Shown here: positions 1-8,898 of the stretch, in pieces
Layout: the number at the start of each line of letters is the position of its first letter
How positions within the stretch are numbered: position 1 is the stretch's first letter
NCBI GenBank assembly: GCA_033875255.1
Contig: JAWZSN010000005.1
Span: 155,679 to 219,678, forward strand
Direction of reading: 5' to 3'
DNA: 64,000 nt
From: Marinimicrococcus sp033875255
GTDB taxonomy: Bacteria > Pseudomonadota > Alphaproteobacteria > Geminicoccales > Geminicoccaceae
Program-made: the position numbers and the translations under genes
Notes under the pieces: model-generated
Database searches by the model: none
The model's input: only the letters and a program-made list of their open reading frames with translations
What the model was told of the DNA's origin: nothing

Positions 1-2
1 GC

Positions 3-626
3 GGCTATCTCGACGGTGCGGAGATGGCCACCACCTTCAACATGCTGCGTGCCAACGACCTCGTCTGGTCGTTCGTGGTGAACAACTACCTGATGGGCAA
101 GGAGCCGTTCCCCTTCGACCTGCTCTACTGGAACTCCGACAGCACGCGCATGCCGGCGGCCATGCACAGCTTCTATCTCCGCCGCTTCTACCACGAGAAC
201 AAGCTGGTCGAGCCGGGTGCCGTGTGCCTTGCCGACGTACCCATCGACCTCGGCAAGGTGAAGGGACCGGTCTACTGGGTCTCGACCCGCGAGGACCATA
301 TCGCCCCCTGGAAGAGCACCTACGCCGCCACCCAGATCTACAAGGGTGAGAAGAAGTTCGTGCTGGCCGGCTCCGGCCACATCGCCGGCGTGGTGAACCC
401 GCCCGCCTCGGGCAAGTACGGCTACTGGACCAACGAGGAGCTGCCCGCCGATCCGGACCAGTGGCTCGTCGGGGCCAGCCAGCACCAGGGCTCGTGGTGG
501 ACCGACTGGGCCGCCTGGAACGCGGCGAAGTCTGGGCCGATGGTGCCTGCCCGCAAGCCCGGCGACGGCGGCCTCGAGGTGATCGAGGACGCACCGGGCA
601 GCTACGCCAAGGTGCGCGCCGTCTAG
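3..626 (+). CDS. phaC: Class I poly(3-hydroxyalkanoate) synthase, C-terminal part
   Basis: C-terminal part of a class I PHA synthase, which polymerises (R)-3-hydroxyacyl-CoA at the surface of cytoplasmic storage granules. The frame is already open at the window edge and the first ATG (base 24) is internal, so the start and the nucleophilic cysteine lie outside. Two residues of the family's catalytic triad are visible: Asp in WNSDSTRMP (bases 138-140) and His in GSGHIAGVVNPP (378-380). The conserved EDHIAPW block lies between them, and the usual tryptophan-rich tail is present. A strong terminator follows at 654-677, so this is the end of its transcription unit. Family assignment is secure; substrate chain length cannot be judged from this part. 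Confidence 0.95.
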   Translation, partial: GYLDGAEMATTFNMLRANDLVWSFVVNNYLMGKEPFPFDLLYWNSDSTRMPAAMHSFYLRRFYHENKLVEPGAVCLADVPIDLGKVKGPVYWVSTREDHIAPWKSTYAATQIYKGEKKFVLAGSGHIAGVVNPPASGKYGYWTNEELPADPDQWLVGASQHQGSWWTDWAAWNAAKSGPMVPARKPGDGGLEVIEDAPGSYAKVRAV

Positions 627-653
627 CATCCCGGCCTCCCCACCCTGCGCAGG

Positions 654-677
654 CGCCGCCCTCCGGGGCGGCGTTTT
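654..677 (+). terminator. Rho-independent terminator after phaC
   Basis: Perfect 8-bp stem CGCCGCCC/GGGCGGCG with loop TCCG (654-673), followed by TTTT. It lies 28 bases after the phaC stop codon. This is the clearest intrinsic terminator in the left part of the window. Confidence 0.85.
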
Positions 678-766
678 GCGTCAGACACCGCCAGATGAAT
701 CGTTTCATGGGGTAGCGCGGTGCGCGTCTGGCAGCTAGGGCATCTCTACTGGAAGGAGATGTCCGG

Positions 767-1858
767 ATGGCTGCACGGCGCATTGCGGTGGTTCTGGCGG
801 CGCTCATGGGGCTGGGCGGCTGTCTGGGCAGCGGGAGCGGGCCCGGCGGTGGAACGGCGCCCGCCAGGAAAACCGCCCTGCGCGTCGAGAACAGCTTTTC
901 TGTTGCGGACCGCGGCGAGCCCTGGCTCATGCAGGAGATCCGGGTCCACTGCACGCCTTGCGAGCGGCCGGCCGACATGGTCACGCCCGCCGACCTCTGG
1001 CGGGTGCGGGTGGTGGATGCGGAGGGTCGCGTCCTGGAGCGCGAGCTGGAGCCCGAGCGCTGGCTCTCGCTGAGGCCGGGGCTGCGGGTGAGCGAGCTCG
1101 CGGGCGACCTCGACGCTCCGCCCCGCGCACTCTCGGTGGCCTGGAGCCTTCGCTTCGACGAGATGGACGTGCCGCCGGGCACGCCCGGGCTCTCCGGCGT
1201 CTGGACGATGCCGCCGGACCAGCTAGCGCTGCTCGTGCCCGACAGCCCCAGCAGCCGCACGCGCGCGCTCATCGAGCGGCTGCGGGCGGGCGAGCGGCCC
1301 GATCCGCAGGCCATCGAGGCCGGCAAGCTCGATCCCGACTACGGCCACCCGGACGGCGGCGAGACGGTGCTGGAGGCAGCGCTCCGCGCCGGCGATCCCG
1401 CCATGGTGCGGGCCCTGCTCACCGCTCCCACCTTCGCCGGCAGGGCTTCCCGCACCAATGGCCGCACCAAGGTGATGCCGCTGGAGATCGCGGTGGAGCG
1501 CGACGATCCGGCACTGGTGGCCCTGCTGCGGGAGCACGGTGCCGTCTTCGCGATCATCCTGCACGACCGGACGACGCCGTTGACCAGGGCTGCCTCGATG
1601 GGGGCCGCGGCGGCGGCGAGGGCGCTGGTGGAGGGCGGTGCAAAGCCCTCGCAGAAGGACGGCAGGGGCATGACACCGGTCCAGGCGGCGCTCGCCGCCG
1701 GCCAGGAGCAGATGGTCCGGCTGCTGGTGGATCTCGGCGCCGACCCGGCGGAAGCCGTGGCAGCGGGAGCGGGTGCCGGCGGCGCCTGGGGCGAGTGGGC
1801 GCGCCGCGAGAGCAACAACGACGAGACGCGTGAGGAGCTGCGCGAATGGCTCGACTGA
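767..1858 (+). CDS. Predicted lipoprotein with ankyrin-like repeats
   Basis: 363 residues. The N-terminus has a positively charged start, a hydrophobic stretch and a lipobox (LGGC, Cys near residue 19), which predicts an exported lipoprotein. A linker domain of about 170 residues is not recognised. From about residue 195 to 345 there are ankyrin-like repeats (for example GETVLEAALRAGDPAMVRAL and GMTPVQAALAAGQEQMVRLL), a fold that binds other proteins. The start is supported by AAGGAG at about 751. The 3' end overlaps the next gene by 13 bases, so the two are probably translationally coupled. It is the first of three consecutive genes for exported proteins. The binding partner is unknown. Confidence 0.75.
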   Translation: MAARRIAVVLAALMGLGGCLGSGSGPGGGTAPARKTALRVENSFSVADRGEPWLMQEIRVHCTPCERPADMVTPADLWRVRVVDAEGRVLERELEPERWLSLRPGLRVSELAGDLDAPPRALSVAWSLRFDEMDVPPGTPGLSGVWTMPPDQLALLVPDSPSSRTRALIERLRAGERPDPQAIEAGKLDPDYGHPDGGETVLEAALRAGDPAMVRALLTAPTFAGRASRTNGRTKVMPLEIAVERDDPALVALLREHGAVFAIILHDRTTPLTRAASMGAAAAARALVEGGAKPSQKDGRGMTPVQAALAAGQEQMVRLLVDLGADPAEAVAAGAGAGGAWGEWARRESNNDETREELREWLD

Positions 1859-3510
1859 CCGCTGCCATCGCCTCCGGCCTTATCGTGGCGCTCGCCGCCG
1901 CGCCGGCCGCCGCCGCGCCCTTCGCGGAAGGACGTGAGAGCATTTCGGTCGAGGGCGAGCTCGCCGGCCGCGCCTCGCGGCTCCAGGGGCGGATCAGCTT
2001 CAGGGCCGATCTCGCCTGGCGCTTCGACACGCTGCTGGGCGAGCCGGTGAGCCGCTGCGAGGCCAGGATCAGCGACGTGAAGCTCGTCGTGGAGCTGCCG
2101 GAGGGCGGCTACCGCACCACCACGCCGGAGGAGGCGGCACTGGTCCGCGTCTATGACGGCATGATGCTGGGCCGGATCGGCAACCTCTTCCTCGACAGGT
2201 ACTACTGGCTGCGCTGCGATCTGGGCCTGCTCGGCCGTGCGGGCGGTGCGGCGCCGTTCAACGTGCCTTCCTCGCCCGAATGGGAGGATCTCTTCTGCCG
2301 CAGCGGCAAGCCCTTCGCCGCCGCCGTGTGGGACGAGGAGGAGCGTGCCTGGTGCACGCCGGGACTGCTCGGCGGGATCTTCGGTGGCGGCGGGTCGCTC
2401 GCCCCGGCCGAGGAGGCCAAGCGGGTCGCGAAGGCCGAACTCGAGCTCGCAGGAATCCCGAAGCGGCTCGCCAAGACCGGATTCGAGCTCGCCGGCATCG
2501 AGGTGCTGGGCTGGAAGGTGGACACCCACCAGCTCGAGCTGAAGCTGGAGAAGGAGCGGCTGGGCCGCGAGCTCGTGGCGGCACGGCTCGCCGTGTTCGA
2601 GCGCCAGCTTCGTGCCACCGCGGCATGGCTGCCCGTCAACGTGGCGGCGGAGACGGTGCTGGCCGGGGTGAGGAACGGCCTCGCCTCCGGCATGAGCGTG
2701 GGCGAGCGGCTCGACCATCTGGACCGGGCGATCGGCCGGCTGCGCGCGGGCGGCTACGCTCGCAGTCTGGAGGAGCAGGAGCGCAGAGCCTTCGAGAAGG
2801 CCCTTGATGCCGCGGCCCTGGAGGCGGTGCGCGAGGAGGACCTGGTGCTGCGCCGCATCCGCGAGGGCCGCGGCGAGGCCGAGCGGACGGCCGAGGCCGG
2901 CCGGCTGGTCTTCGAGCGCTGGATGGAGGAGGCGGAGAAGCGCGCGGCGCTGGCGCTGCGCGGCAATCCCGAGCAGCTCGAGCCCTACCGGGCGGAGAAC
3001 GGCCTCTGGGGCTACCGCGACCCGGAGGGCGGCACCGTCATCGAGCCGCGCTTCAAGGAAGCGCAGCGGTTCTCCGGCGCTTATGCGGTGGCCGCGGCAG
3101 GCAAGGATTCCTTCGGCCTCATCGACCTCGCCGGCAACTGGGTGGCCGGTCCCTCCTGGCCGGCCATCGCGGCGCAGAATGGCCCGCTCTTCGCGGCCCG
3201 TACCGGCTCGGGCAGGGTGCCCGGCAACAGCGCCCACGCCCGCTACCGCCGCGCCGCCTACAGCGTGCTCGAGGTGGCGGCCGGCGGCGCGAGGCGGGTG
3301 GTGCCGGAGGAGTGGCACACCGTCTCCTTCGCAAGCGGCGGAATTGCGGTGACGCGCATGCTTCGCATCGACCCTCACCCCACCCGCTCCTGTACCGACC
3401 GCGAGCATCTCCGCAGCGCGGTCTATGCCCGCGACGGAAGGCCGGTCCGTGGGCCCGAGGAGGTGACGCGCGAGGAAAGCTTCCTCTGCCTGCGCAGCAC
3501 GAGGGGCTGA
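1846..3510 (+). CDS. Secreted protein with WG-type repeats, function unknown
   Basis: 554 residues with a clear Sec signal peptide (hydrophobic stretch ending in AAPAAAAPF, cleavage near residue 25). The middle third is rich in Glu/Arg/Leu and looks helical. From about residue 380 there are WG-type repeat units (ENGLWGYRDPEGGTVIEPRF, then FGLIDLAGNW), usually beta-rich modules in exported proteins. Several cysteines (RCEARI, LRCDLG, LFCRSG, AWCTPG, RSCTDR, LCLRS) could form disulfides in the periplasm. It overlaps the upstream lipoprotein gene and is 3 bases from the next gene, so the three probably form one operon. No enzyme motif is recognised. Confidence 0.7.
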   Translation: MARLTAAIASGLIVALAAAPAAAAPFAEGRESISVEGELAGRASRLQGRISFRADLAWRFDTLLGEPVSRCEARISDVKLVVELPEGGYRTTTPEEAALVRVYDGMMLGRIGNLFLDRYYWLRCDLGLLGRAGGAAPFNVPSSPEWEDLFCRSGKPFAAAVWDEEERAWCTPGLLGGIFGGGGSLAPAEEAKRVAKAELELAGIPKRLAKTGFELAGIEVLGWKVDTHQLELKLEKERLGRELVAARLAVFERQLRATAAWLPVNVAAETVLAGVRNGLASGMSVGERLDHLDRAIGRLRAGGYARSLEEQERRAFEKALDAAALEAVREEDLVLRRIREGRGEAERTAEAGRLVFERWMEEAEKRAALALRGNPEQLEPYRAENGLWGYRDPEGGTVIEPRFKEAQRFSGAYAVAAAGKDSFGLIDLAGNWVAGPSWPAIAAQNGPLFAARTGSGRVPGNSAHARYRRAAYSVLEVAAGGARRVVPEEWHTVSFASGGIAVTRMLRIDPHPTRSCTDREHLRSAVYARDGRPVRGPEEVTREESFLCLRSTRG

Positions 3511-3513
3511 GCC

Positions 3514-4320
3514 ATGCGTCCCGCCGCTGCGCTTCTTGCCGCCCTGCACCCGCTCGCCTCCGCCGCCGCCCTCGCGGAGGACCGTGTCACTGCCGCCCTC
3601 AAGCAGGCGGTGGTGGCCTGCGACGCCGATCCCCGCTTTCGCGTCGGCGGAGCCGCCATGGGCGACTGTCTGGCCGAGGCCACCGCCGCGCACGAGGAAG
3701 AGCTCGCCGCCGAGCAGGAGCGCGTGGGACGGCGTCTGTGCCCCGCCGGACGGGAGCGCCTCGCGAGCGCCGCCTCGTCATGGGAGGAGTACCGCGCCGG
3801 CCTTTGCGGGGTGGTGGAGGAGACCGGCGGCAACACGCCGGCCTTCGTGAATGCACGGGCGTGCGAGCTTCTGGTGACGCTGCGCCGTGCGGAGGACCTG
3901 CGCTTCCTCGACACCTACGCCGCCGCCTGCCGCGTGCCCGACCCGCTCCACTGGGAGATCGAGGAGCAGGGGCTCGACAGCACGCTCCGGGTCTTCGCGG
4001 GCCGTCGCCCGCTCGCCACCTACGCGCTGGGCTGCTTCATGTGCGACGAGCCGGACGATCCCGAATGCGCCGGCGACGGCGTGCGCCGCGTCCACCTCGG
4101 GTCGGTCCCGCGGCCGCTGCTGCTCGCGGTCTGCCACAAGGGCGCGCATTCAAGGCGGCTTCTCCTGCTCGACCCGCTGGCCGGCGTGGAGCAGCCGCTG
4201 CTGTCGGTAACGGGCGCTTATGCGCTGGAGTGGCGGATCGAGGGCGGGCGGCTCGTGGTGGAGCATGACGGCGATGCGCCGCGCCGCCTCGTCTGGCCGG
4301 AGGAGCCCGAGGCGCGCTAG
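3514..4320 (+). CDS. Secreted protein with LprI-like (DUF1311-type) domain
   Basis: 268 residues with a Sec signal peptide (cut probably after the ALA near residue 22). Residues 45-135 match the LprI/DUF1311 pattern: a cysteine (GDCLAEA), a helical stretch, then WEEYRAGLC, a GGN turn, another Cys (ARACELL) and a helix starting TLRRAEDL. Members of that family include lysozyme inhibitors, but many have no known role. The second half (about 135-268) contains a Cys pair (GCFMCDEPDDPEC) and is predicted to be beta-rich; it is not recognised. It is the third gene of the exported-protein operon. Assignment of the N-terminal domain is moderate. Confidence 0.65.
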   Translation: MRPAAALLAALHPLASAAALAEDRVTAALKQAVVACDADPRFRVGGAAMGDCLAEATAAHEEELAAEQERVGRRLCPAGRERLASAASSWEEYRAGLCGVVEETGGNTPAFVNARACELLVTLRRAEDLRFLDTYAAACRVPDPLHWEIEEQGLDSTLRVFAGRRPLATYALGCFMCDEPDDPECAGDGVRRVHLGSVPRPLLLAVCHKGAHSRRLLLLDPLAGVEQPLLSVTGAYALEWRIEGGRLVVEHDGDAPRRLVWPEEPEAR

Positions 4321-4361
4321 AAGGGGCCGCATCGCCTCCTTCCACGCACGGGAGCCAGTCC

Positions 4362-4694
4362 TTGCCGGCCTATCTCTACCTCGCCGCGGCCATCGTCGCC
4401 GAGGTCATCGCCACCTCTGCGCTCAAGGCCGCCGACGGCTTCACCCGCCTGTGGCCGAGCCTTCTGGTGATCGTCGGCTACGCTGCCGCCTTCTGGTTGC
4501 TCACGCATGTGGTGCGCACGGTGCCGGTCGGCATCGCCTATGCCATCTGGTCGGGGATGGGCGTGGTGCTGGTGGCGCTCATTGCCGCCGTGATCTATCG
4601 GCAGATCCCGGACCTAGCCGCCATCCTCGGCATGGCCATGATCGTGGGCGGGGTGGTGGTGATCCAGCTCTTCTCGCGCACCGTCGCGCATTGA
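4362..4694 (+). CDS. Small multidrug resistance (SMR) family efflux protein
   Basis: 110 residues forming four hydrophobic helices, the standard size of EmrE/QacE-type transporters. These dimers sit in the inner membrane and exchange protons for cationic drugs or guanidinium-type compounds. The membrane-embedded glutamate expected in helix 1 is present at residue 14 (VAEVIATSALKAADG), and the helix 3 signature PVGIAYAIWSGMG is intact. The start is a TTG with GGAG at 4351-4354; no ATG or GTG fits. It is convergent with the next gene (3 bases between stop codons). EmrE-like drug export is more likely than the Sug/Gdx guanidinium subtype, but substrate is uncertain. Confidence 0.9.
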   Translation: MPAYLYLAAAIVAEVIATSALKAADGFTRLWPSLLVIVGYAAAFWLLTHVVRTVPVGIAYAIWSGMGVVLVALIAAVIYRQIPDLAAILGMAMIVGGVVVIQLFSRTVAH

Positions 4695-4697
4695 GGC

Positions 4698-5561
4698 TCA
4701 GGCGGCGCTGAATCGCGAGCGCCGCACGGCCTCGGGCCCGTCGAGCAGCGCCTTGACCGTGGCGACGTCGATCATCAGGTCGGGAATGAAGCGCAGCCGG
4801 AACACCGAGAGCACGTCGCGCAGCCGCTCGGGCAGAGGTCCGGGGCGCTCTCCCGGCAGCGAAGCGGCCAGCCGCATCCCCTCGGCGATAAGGGCGCTGC
4901 GCCGCTCGCCATGCGCCGGCGCGTCGAGCTGCGGCGCCAGCCGCTCCCAGAGTGCGTCGAGGACGGCGGGCCAGTTGGCCAGCGAGCGATAGAAGGTCGC
5001 CACGCCGGGATGTCCGTGGCGCTCCTTGATGGCGGCGAACAGCGCCTGCAGCGCCGGTGATGCCGTCTCCTGGTCGACCATCGCCACCATCGCCGTGCCC
5101 TCCGCCACACCATACGGCAGAGGCTCCGGAATTTGGGTCGAGGTGGCGGGCGGTGCCGCCTCGAGCAGCGAGGTCACGAGGAGCAGCTTGGGCAGCGCGT
5201 AGTGGATCGAATCGACGAAGGCGCGGATGCGCGGCAGGTCCGCCTCGGGCAGATCGGAGCTTGCCAGCGGCCGGGGCAGGGGCTCCATGAGCGTGCCGGC
5301 GCGCAGCACGTCTGCTGCCTGCTCGAACGCCCGCGTCCGCGCGAGGGGGCCGGCGGCATTCCAGACCCGGGCCAGCTCGGCCGGCTCGTTGGCCAGGGTG
5401 CGGAAGACGAAATTGACGAACGGCACCCGCAGGCTCGCCTTGACGTCCTCGAAGATCCGGCGGACCGCCTCGCCGGCCTCCTTCTCGCTCACCTCGGGAA
5501 GGCCGGGCACCAGCTCCATCCCGCGCCGCAGCCGCGCCTGCTCTAGTGCCGTCAGTCCCAT
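4698..5561 (-). CDS. DehI-family protein, probably not an active dehalogenase
   Basis: 287 residues similar along the whole length to group I 2-haloacid dehalogenases (DehI; Pfam 'halocarboxylic acid dehydrogenase'). Shared landmarks are LRVPFVNFVFRTLA near residue 45, EQAADVLR, YALPKLLLVTSLLEA, SLANWPAVL and a C-terminal FIPD...LDGPEA block. Compared with my recollection of Pseudomonas DehI, the catalytic Asp189 position is a Phe here (ATFYRSLANWP) and the Asn114 position is a Leu (HYALPK). A non-dehalogenase role is therefore likely. The ATG is the first in-frame Met of the conserved region. It lies 53 bases downstream of manC on the same strand and may be cotranscribed. Confidence 0.7.
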   Translation of the reverse strand: MGLTALEQARLRRGMELVPGLPEVSEKEAGEAVRRIFEDVKASLRVPFVNFVFRTLANEPAELARVWNAAGPLARTRAFEQAADVLRAGTLMEPLPRPLASSDLPEADLPRIRAFVDSIHYALPKLLLVTSLLEAAPPATSTQIPEPLPYGVAEGTAMVAMVDQETASPALQALFAAIKERHGHPGVATFYRSLANWPAVLDALWERLAPQLDAPAHGERRSALIAEGMRLAASLPGERPGPLPERLRDVLSVFRLRFIPDLMIDVATVKALLDGPEAVRRSRFSAA

Positions 5562-5614
5562 CACGCCCCTCCAGCCGGCCAGCCACGAGCCTCGCCAGCG
5601 GTTCCCGCGCCGTC

Positions 5615-7030
5615 TCAGTCCTTCGCCAGCCGCTCGGTGGCCTCCTCGCCGAGGATCTCGCCGACCTGCACCTCGATCACCCGCAGCGGACCGGGGCCGG
5701 CATTGGCGAGGCGGTGCAGCGTGCCGCGCGGCACGAGGACGGAGTTGCCCGCCGGCACCTCGCGGGTCGAGCTGCCGAGCTGCACGGATGCGCGGCCCTC
5801 CACGACGATCCAGTGCTCGTCGCGCCCGTCGTGGCGCTGCAGGGTGAGCTGGCCCTCCGGGTCGACCACCACCTCGCGCACGCGAAACCCGCTGGTGCCA
5901 CCCAGATTGGTGAACTGCCCCCAGGGCCGCGCCTCGCGGGCGTGGACGGTGGCTTCCGTGCGCGACGCTGCCGCAAGCTGCGCCACGATCCCGCGTACCG
6001 CCTCGCTGTTGGTGCGGTCGGCCACGAGGATCGCGTCGGCGGTCTCGATCACCGCCAGGTCCCGGACCCCGGCCAGCGCCACCAGCCGGTGCTCGCTGCG
6101 CACCAGGTTGCGCGAGGCGTCCTGCAAGAGCGCCTCGCCGGCCACCGCATTCTCCTGCGCGTCCTTGTCCATCAGCTCCCAAAGAGCGTGCCACGAGCCC
6201 ACGTCGGACCAGCGCGGATCGCAGGGCACCACCGCGATTCGGTCGGTGCGCTCCATCACCGCCTTGTCGACCGGCGCGCTCGGGATGGCGCCGTAGAGGG
6301 CGGGCTCGGCTATCTCGCCGTCGGCGCCCAGGGCGGCGAAGGCGCGGGCGGTGGCGCCGTGGATCTCCGGCGCCAGGCGCTCCAGCTCCTCGAGGAAGGT
6401 GTCGGCGCGCATGAGGAACATGCCGCTGTTCCACAGGTAGCCGCCATCCTCGAGCATCGCCTGTGCCTCGGCTGCGGGCGGCTTCTCGACGAAGCGGCGT
6501 ACGTCGAAGACGCCCGCATCGCCGAGCTTCTCGCCGCGGGCGATCCAGCCGAACCCGGTCTCGGCGCGCGAGGGCGCGATTCCAAAGGTCACGATGCGCC
6601 CGCCGGCGGCCGCGCGCAGGCCTGCGGCCACGGCTTCCATGAGGGCGCTGGTGGCCAGCATGAGGTGATCGGACGGGCAGACCCACAAGAGGCTCTGCGG
6701 GCCGAGGTCGCGGGCCGCGCGGAAGGCCGCCAGGGCCACCGCCGCCGCGGTGTTGCGCGGCTCGGGCTCGAGCATCACGCCTTGCGCCAGCGCCGGATCG
6801 AGGGCACGGAGCTGGCGGCGCACGAGAACCGCCTGGCCGGCCGCCGCCACGGTCAGGATGCGTCCCGGCCCGGCGAGCTTGAGGGTGCGCCGGGCGGTGG
6901 TCTGGAGCAGCGACTCCTCGCCCACCAGCTCGACCAGGTGCTTGGGGAACGCGGCACGGCTCACGGGCCACAGGCGCGTCCCGGAGCCGCCGGCGAGGAT
7001 GACCGGCACGAGATCCTTCATCGGGCTCAT
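5615..7030 (-). CDS. manC: Mannose-1-phosphate guanylyltransferase / mannose-6-phosphate isomerase
   Basis: 471 residues, the bifunctional ManC/AlgA/XanB type that makes GDP-mannose for polysaccharides. The N-terminal nucleotidyltransferase domain starts with the signature ILAGGSGTRLWPVSR and the PKH motif that follows, and includes LWNSGMF. The C-terminal cupin domain (from RPWGQF, about residue 355) holds the isomerase metal site (QRHDGRDEHW, LVPRGTLHRLAN). The start at 7030 has GGAG nine bases upstream; a second ATG three codons later is possible. It is divergent from the acyl-CoA ligase. GDP-mannose could feed the glycan locus at 44-51 kb, but that is inference. Confidence 0.95.
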   Translation of the reverse strand: MSPMKDLVPVILAGGSGTRLWPVSRAAFPKHLVELVGEESLLQTTARRTLKLAGPGRILTVAAAGQAVLVRRQLRALDPALAQGVMLEPEPRNTAAAVALAAFRAARDLGPQSLLWVCPSDHLMLATSALMEAVAAGLRAAAGGRIVTFGIAPSRAETGFGWIARGEKLGDAGVFDVRRFVEKPPAAEAQAMLEDGGYLWNSGMFLMRADTFLEELERLAPEIHGATARAFAALGADGEIAEPALYGAIPSAPVDKAVMERTDRIAVVPCDPRWSDVGSWHALWELMDKDAQENAVAGEALLQDASRNLVRSEHRLVALAGVRDLAVIETADAILVADRTNSEAVRGIVAQLAAASRTEATVHAREARPWGQFTNLGGTSGFRVREVVVDPEGQLTLQRHDGRDEHWIVVEGRASVQLGSSTREVPAGNSVLVPRGTLHRLANAGPGPLRVIEVQVGEILGEEATERLAKD

Positions 7031-7176
7031 CAAATCGCGCTCCGAGCTGGCACTGGCGCCCGCTATGCCAGCCGGGGAAGGGGCGTGCAACAGGGGCGGC
7101 TTGACGCCTCGCGGCGCAGATGGCCACCCTGCGGGTGATGCCCGAGCCAAAAGGGCGATCAGGGAGAGAGAGAAGC

Positions 7177-8826
7177 GTGAGCCCGTCCATTGCCATTCAT
7201 CCGACCCACGGAGCCTATGCCTCGGGCCTCGACAGGAACGATGCCAACCACGCGCCGCTCACGCCGCTGACATTCCTGGAGCGGGCCGCCGACGTCTATC
7301 CGGAGCGTCTTGCCGTGATCCATGGCCGGCAGCGCCGGACCTATCGCGAGCTGCGCGAGCGTTGCCGGCGGCTCGCCTCGGCCCTGCGGAAGCGCGGCAT
7401 CGTCCCCGGCGACACGGTGGCGGCGATGCTCCCCAACATCCCGGCGATGATCGAGCTGCATCACGGCGTGCCGATGTGCGGGGCGGTGCTCAACGCCCTC
7501 AACACCCGTCTCGATGCCGCCGCGCTTGCCTTCATCCTCGGCCATGGCGAGGCCAAGGCGGTGGTCACCGACAGCGAGTACGCGCCGGTCATGCGCGAAG
7601 CGCTGGCGCAGCTCGGCCGCGAGATCCTCGTGATCGACGTCGATGATCCCGAGGGGCCGGGCGGCGAGCGGCTGGGCGCGCTCGACTACGAGGCGCTGCT
7701 TGCCGAGGGCGATCCGGCGTTCGCGCCGATGTGGCCGGCCGACGAGTGGCAGGCGATCGCGCTCAACTACACGTCGGGCACCACCGGCAATCCCAAAGGC
7801 GTCGTCTACCATCATCGCGGCGCCTTCTTGAACGCCACAGGGAACGCGCAGGTGTGGGCCATGCCCCACCACCCGGTCTATCTGTGGACGCTGCCGATGT
7901 TCCACTGCAACGGCTGGTGCTTTCCGTGGACCGTGTGCCTTCAGGCGGGAGTCCATGTCTGCCTGCGGCGCATCTCCGGCGAGACCATCTTCGCCGCCTT
8001 CGCCGAGCATGGGGTCACCCACATGTGCGGCGCGCCGATCATCATGGGCATGATCGTCAACGCCCCGGAGGAGGAGCGCCGCCCGTTCGCCCAGAAGGTG
8101 CGGATGATGACCGCGGCTTCGGCACCGCCGGCGGCCGTGCTCGAGAAGATGGACCGGCTGGGCATCGAGGTCACTCACGTCTACGGGCTCACCGAGGTCT
8201 ACGGGCCGGCCACGGTGTGCGCCGTGCAGGACGGCTGGAGCGGGCTCGACAGCGAGGCGCGCTCGCGCCTGCTGGCCCGCCAGGGGGTGCGCTACCCGGT
8301 GCTCGAGGGGCTCGACGTGATGGACCCCGAGACCATGGAGCCGGTGCCGCGCGACGGCGAGACCATGGGCGAGATCATGATGCGCGGCCACAACGTCATG
8401 AAGGGCTATCTGAAGAACCCGGGCGCCACCGAGGCGGCCTTCGCCGGCGGCTGGTTCCACACCGGGGATCTCGCGGTCATGCATCCCGACGGCTATGTCG
8501 AGATCAAGGACCGCTCCAAGGACATCATCATCTCCGGCGGCGAGAACATCAGCTCGATCGAGGTCGAGGGTGCGCTCTACCGGCACCCCGACGTCCTCGA
8601 GGCCGCCGTGGTCGCCCGCCCCGACGAGCAGTGGGGCGAGGCGCCCTGTGCCTTCGTCACCCTCAAACAGGGGGCGACGGTCGACGAGGCCGGTATCATC
8701 GAGCATTGCCGCCGCGAGCTCGCCCGCTTCAAGGCGCCCAGAAAGGTCATCTTCGGGCCGCTACCCAAGACCTCGACCGGCAAGATCCAGAAGTTCGTCC
8801 TGCGCGAGCGCGCGAAGGAGCCCTGA
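7177..8826 (+). CDS. AMP-forming fatty acyl-CoA ligase
   Basis: 549 residues of the ANL superfamily: activates a carboxylic acid as acyl-AMP and transfers it to CoA in the cytoplasm. Motifs are in order: YTSGTTGNPKGVV (ATP-binding A3), MFHCNGWCFPW, YGLTEVYGPATVC, GWFHTGDLAVMHPDGY, KDRSKDIIISGGENIS and the C-terminal catalytic Lys in TSTGKIQKF. The pattern is closest to medium-chain acyl-CoA synthetases and methylmercaptopropionyl-CoA ligase (DmdB)-like enzymes; substrate cannot be fixed. A GTG start at 7177 follows GGGAGAGAG and is preferred to the in-frame ATGs at 7120 and 7138, which encode a non-conserved extension. It is divergent from manC. Confidence 0.9.
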   Translation: MSPSIAIHPTHGAYASGLDRNDANHAPLTPLTFLERAADVYPERLAVIHGRQRRTYRELRERCRRLASALRKRGIVPGDTVAAMLPNIPAMIELHHGVPMCGAVLNALNTRLDAAALAFILGHGEAKAVVTDSEYAPVMREALAQLGREILVIDVDDPEGPGGERLGALDYEALLAEGDPAFAPMWPADEWQAIALNYTSGTTGNPKGVVYHHRGAFLNATGNAQVWAMPHHPVYLWTLPMFHCNGWCFPWTVCLQAGVHVCLRRISGETIFAAFAEHGVTHMCGAPIIMGMIVNAPEEERRPFAQKVRMMTAASAPPAAVLEKMDRLGIEVTHVYGLTEVYGPATVCAVQDGWSGLDSEARSRLLARQGVRYPVLEGLDVMDPETMEPVPRDGETMGEIMMRGHNVMKGYLKNPGATEAAFAGGWFHTGDLAVMHPDGYVEIKDRSKDIIISGGENISSIEVEGALYRHPDVLEAAVVARPDEQWGEAPCAFVTLKQGATVDEAGIIEHCRRELARFKAPRKVIFGPLPKTSTGKIQKFVLRERAKEP

Positions 8827-8898
8827 GAAGCACGGGCTTGTCGGTGGCGGACCCGGCGCTATCCTTCGAGGCGGTAGCGCATCCGAAGGTTCCCTTGC

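Noticed and set aside
1339..3693. A 784-codon minus-strand frame opposite the ankyrin and WG-repeat genes
   Set aside because: No domain, no start site; the plus strand has signal peptides, a lipobox and repeats. Shadow frame.
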